DNA of 64,000 bases from K189A clade bacterium (GTDB lineage Bacteria > Pseudomonadota > Gammaproteobacteria > Pseudomonadales > Azotimanducaceae). This document shows, piece after piece, positions 62,642 through 64,000 of this stretch. Every line of letters starts with the position of its first letter. The stretch's first letter is position 1. Where the stretch lies: positions 22,704 to 86,703 of the forward strand of contig CACMHG010000004.1 in the NCBI GenBank assembly GCA_902613475.1, read 5' to 3'. Below the pieces are notes generated by a model. It was not told the DNA's origin, ran no database searches, and was given only the letters and a program-made list of their open reading frames with translations. The translations under genes and the position numbers were made by a program.

Positions 62642-64000
62642 GCGATCGCCAGCGCTGATACCAAAATTCCCGCTGGCCGACTGCGCGCGGGTACCAGCGA
62701 CATGCTGGTCGAGGTACAGGCCGATCTGAAATCAACAGAGCGCATCGCTCGCATTCCCCTTGCAGTCAATGCAAACAGTCAAACTCTGCGCGTGTCTGAT
62801 ATTGCCACGGTCAGCAAGACCGCCCTCGACCCACCCCGCAGCTTGGCATTTCATGGCGATAAGCAGGTGATATTCGTCAACGCTAAAATGCAGCCTGGAC
62901 TGCAAATAGAGCCCTGGACCAGGGCGGCGCAGGCAACGGTAAGCAAACTGCAGACCAGCCTGCCCGACGGTATTGCCCTTGATGTCGTGTACATGCAGAA
63001 CACCTATACCGGCGACCGTATGGTGTCGCTGGGCACCAACCTCGTGTTCGCGCTGATCTTAGTGCTACTGGTGCTGATATGGATGATGGGCGTGCGTTCG
63101 GCGCTGACGGTAGGCATCGCGCTGCCGCTGTCTGCCGCCATGGTGCTGATTGGCATGATGTACTTGGACATTCCTCTGCACCAAATGTCCGTCACCGGTC
63201 TGATCATTTCTCTAGGGCTGTTAATCGATAACGCCATCGTCGTGGTTGAAGACTACAAGCTCAAACGACAGCGCGGGGCATCTGTTGGCGAGGCCATTGA
63301 TCGGTCCATTAAACATCTTTGGATTCCCCTGGGCGCGTCTACTGCTACCACCGTTTTCGCCTTCATGCCCATAGCGCTCGCGCCAGGGGGTGTTGGCGAT
63401 TTCACCGGCACCCTCGGCGTAACCGTGGCGCTATCCGTGGCCAGTTCATTCTTTTTGGCGATGACCGTCATACCCGCCTTCGCCGGTTATATTGAGGAAC
63501 GTTGGCCACCTCGCGGCGGTGGTCGTTGGTGGCAGCAAGGCTTTTCAAACCCAGGGCTTAGTCAGTGGTATCGCAAAACACTTCAGGTTGCCGTTGCACG
63601 CCCGATGATCGGGATCGGGGTGGCCTTGGTCATGCCGTTCATTGGCTTCGCTCTGTCGCCTACATTGACCAATCAGTTTTTCCCGGCGGTTGATCGCAAT
63701 CAGTTTCAAATTCAAATCTCGCTGCCCAGCCAGGCGTCGATATGGGAAACCCGCGACAGCGTCTTTCGTGCGGACAATATTCTGCGCAGCTATCCCAACG
63801 TTACCGATACGTTTTGGACCATTGGTGAAGGTGCGCCGCGGGTCTACTACAACGTAGTCTCGCTTAACGAGCGAGTGCCGAGCTTTGCTGCGGGGTGGGT
63901 CAATACCACCTCGGCAGAAGACACCGAAAAAGTGCTGAAGACCCTGCAGGACGACTTGTCCCTCGCTCTACCCGAAGCCGAGGTGCTCGCAATTCCCTTT
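62642..64000 (+). pseudogene. RND permease, remainder after the in-frame stop
   Basis: 453 codons open to the right edge, in the same frame as the 5-prime part. AIASADTKIPAGRLRAG directly continues the porter domain. Helices 2 to 6 are present (SLGTNLVFALILVLLVLIWMMGV and on), with the conserved GLLIDNAIVVVEDYKLK (a proton-relay Asp pair region) and AFMPIALAPGGVG. The second half of the family (porter repeat) begins near SQWYRKTLQVAVARPMIGIG. All sequence features look functional, so the stop is probably recent, a sequencing error or read through. Confidence 0.85.

Noticed and set aside
1..64000. CRISPR arrays, prophage, insertion sequences, rRNA
   Set aside because: No direct-repeat/spacer arrays, integrases, transposases or conserved rRNA segments were seen.

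Overview
The window (about 57% G+C by eye, densely coded on both strands) looks like chromosome of an aerobic, Gram-negative gammaproteobacterium. The evidence is a PBP1b/LpoP-type pair, a TonB-dependent receptor, Do-protease, RND, TRAP and MATE transporters, a proton-translocating transhydrogenase and glycolate oxidase. Many MFS carriers and luciferase-like (LLM) flavin oxidoreductases suggest an oligotrophic, probably marine, degrader. A relative of the OM60/NOR5 (Halieaceae) group is my guess from gene content only. I see no tRNA, rRNA, prophage, insertion sequence or CRISPR array.

Layout. 1-1.7 kb: start of a Do-type periplasmic protease and an MFS carrier (minus). 1.9-4.3 kb: coaX-panC-panB, a tight pantothenate/CoA operon (minus) with 4-base overlaps. 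4.7-9.0 kb: a five-gene minus operon of nitroreductase, MFS carrier, CoxG, CoxS and CoxM, without the CoxL molybdenum subunit. 9.1-13.1 kb: an rluE-like pseudouridine synthase, a second nitroreductase and pntAA-pntAB-pntB. 13.5-17.9 kb (plus): a TRAP transporter (P-Q-M), a double-hotdog MaoC-like protein and a PurN-type formyltransferase. 17.9-21.4 kb: an inositol-phosphatase-fold enzyme, a MATE pump and a PlsC-type acyltransferase. 21.4-25.6 kb: two translationally overlapping hybrid sensor proteins, one with a degenerate kinase core.

25.9-37.9 kb is a lipid/xenobiotic accessory region: metallo-beta-lactamase-fold hydrolase, FATP-type acyl-CoA synthetase, HAD phosphatase, YkgJ cysteine cluster, five LLM oxidoreductases, lytic transglycosylase, histidine phosphatase, ACAD10/APH-type phosphotransferase and glutaredoxin. 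38-46.5 kb is an envelope region: DsbA-like protein, a TonB receptor behind a TPP riboswitch (so probably thiamine uptake), an outer-membrane barrel, mrcB with its LpoP-like lipoprotein, and an M48 metalloprotease lipoprotein. 46.5-53.3 kb (minus): glcD-glcE-glcF followed by two MFS carriers, plausibly one glycolate (2-hydroxyacid) operon. 53.4-58.9 kb: RidA-like protein plus dihydroorotase, a DUF3089 lipase-like protein, and an S9-peptidase-like protein that has lost its catalytic Ser and Asp, downstream of an I78-like lipoprotein. 59-64 kb: nitronate monooxygenase-like enzyme, TetR regulator and a divergent RND pump whose permease gene carries one in-frame stop and runs off the window.

Most interesting items: the TPP riboswitch/TonB receptor unit, the S9 pseudo-peptidase next to an inhibitor-like lipoprotein, the overlapping hybrid kinase pair, the L-less Cox set, the interrupted RND permease, a gene that seems to begin at ATA, and a cluster of hairpins in an otherwise empty gap (4.4-4.6 kb).
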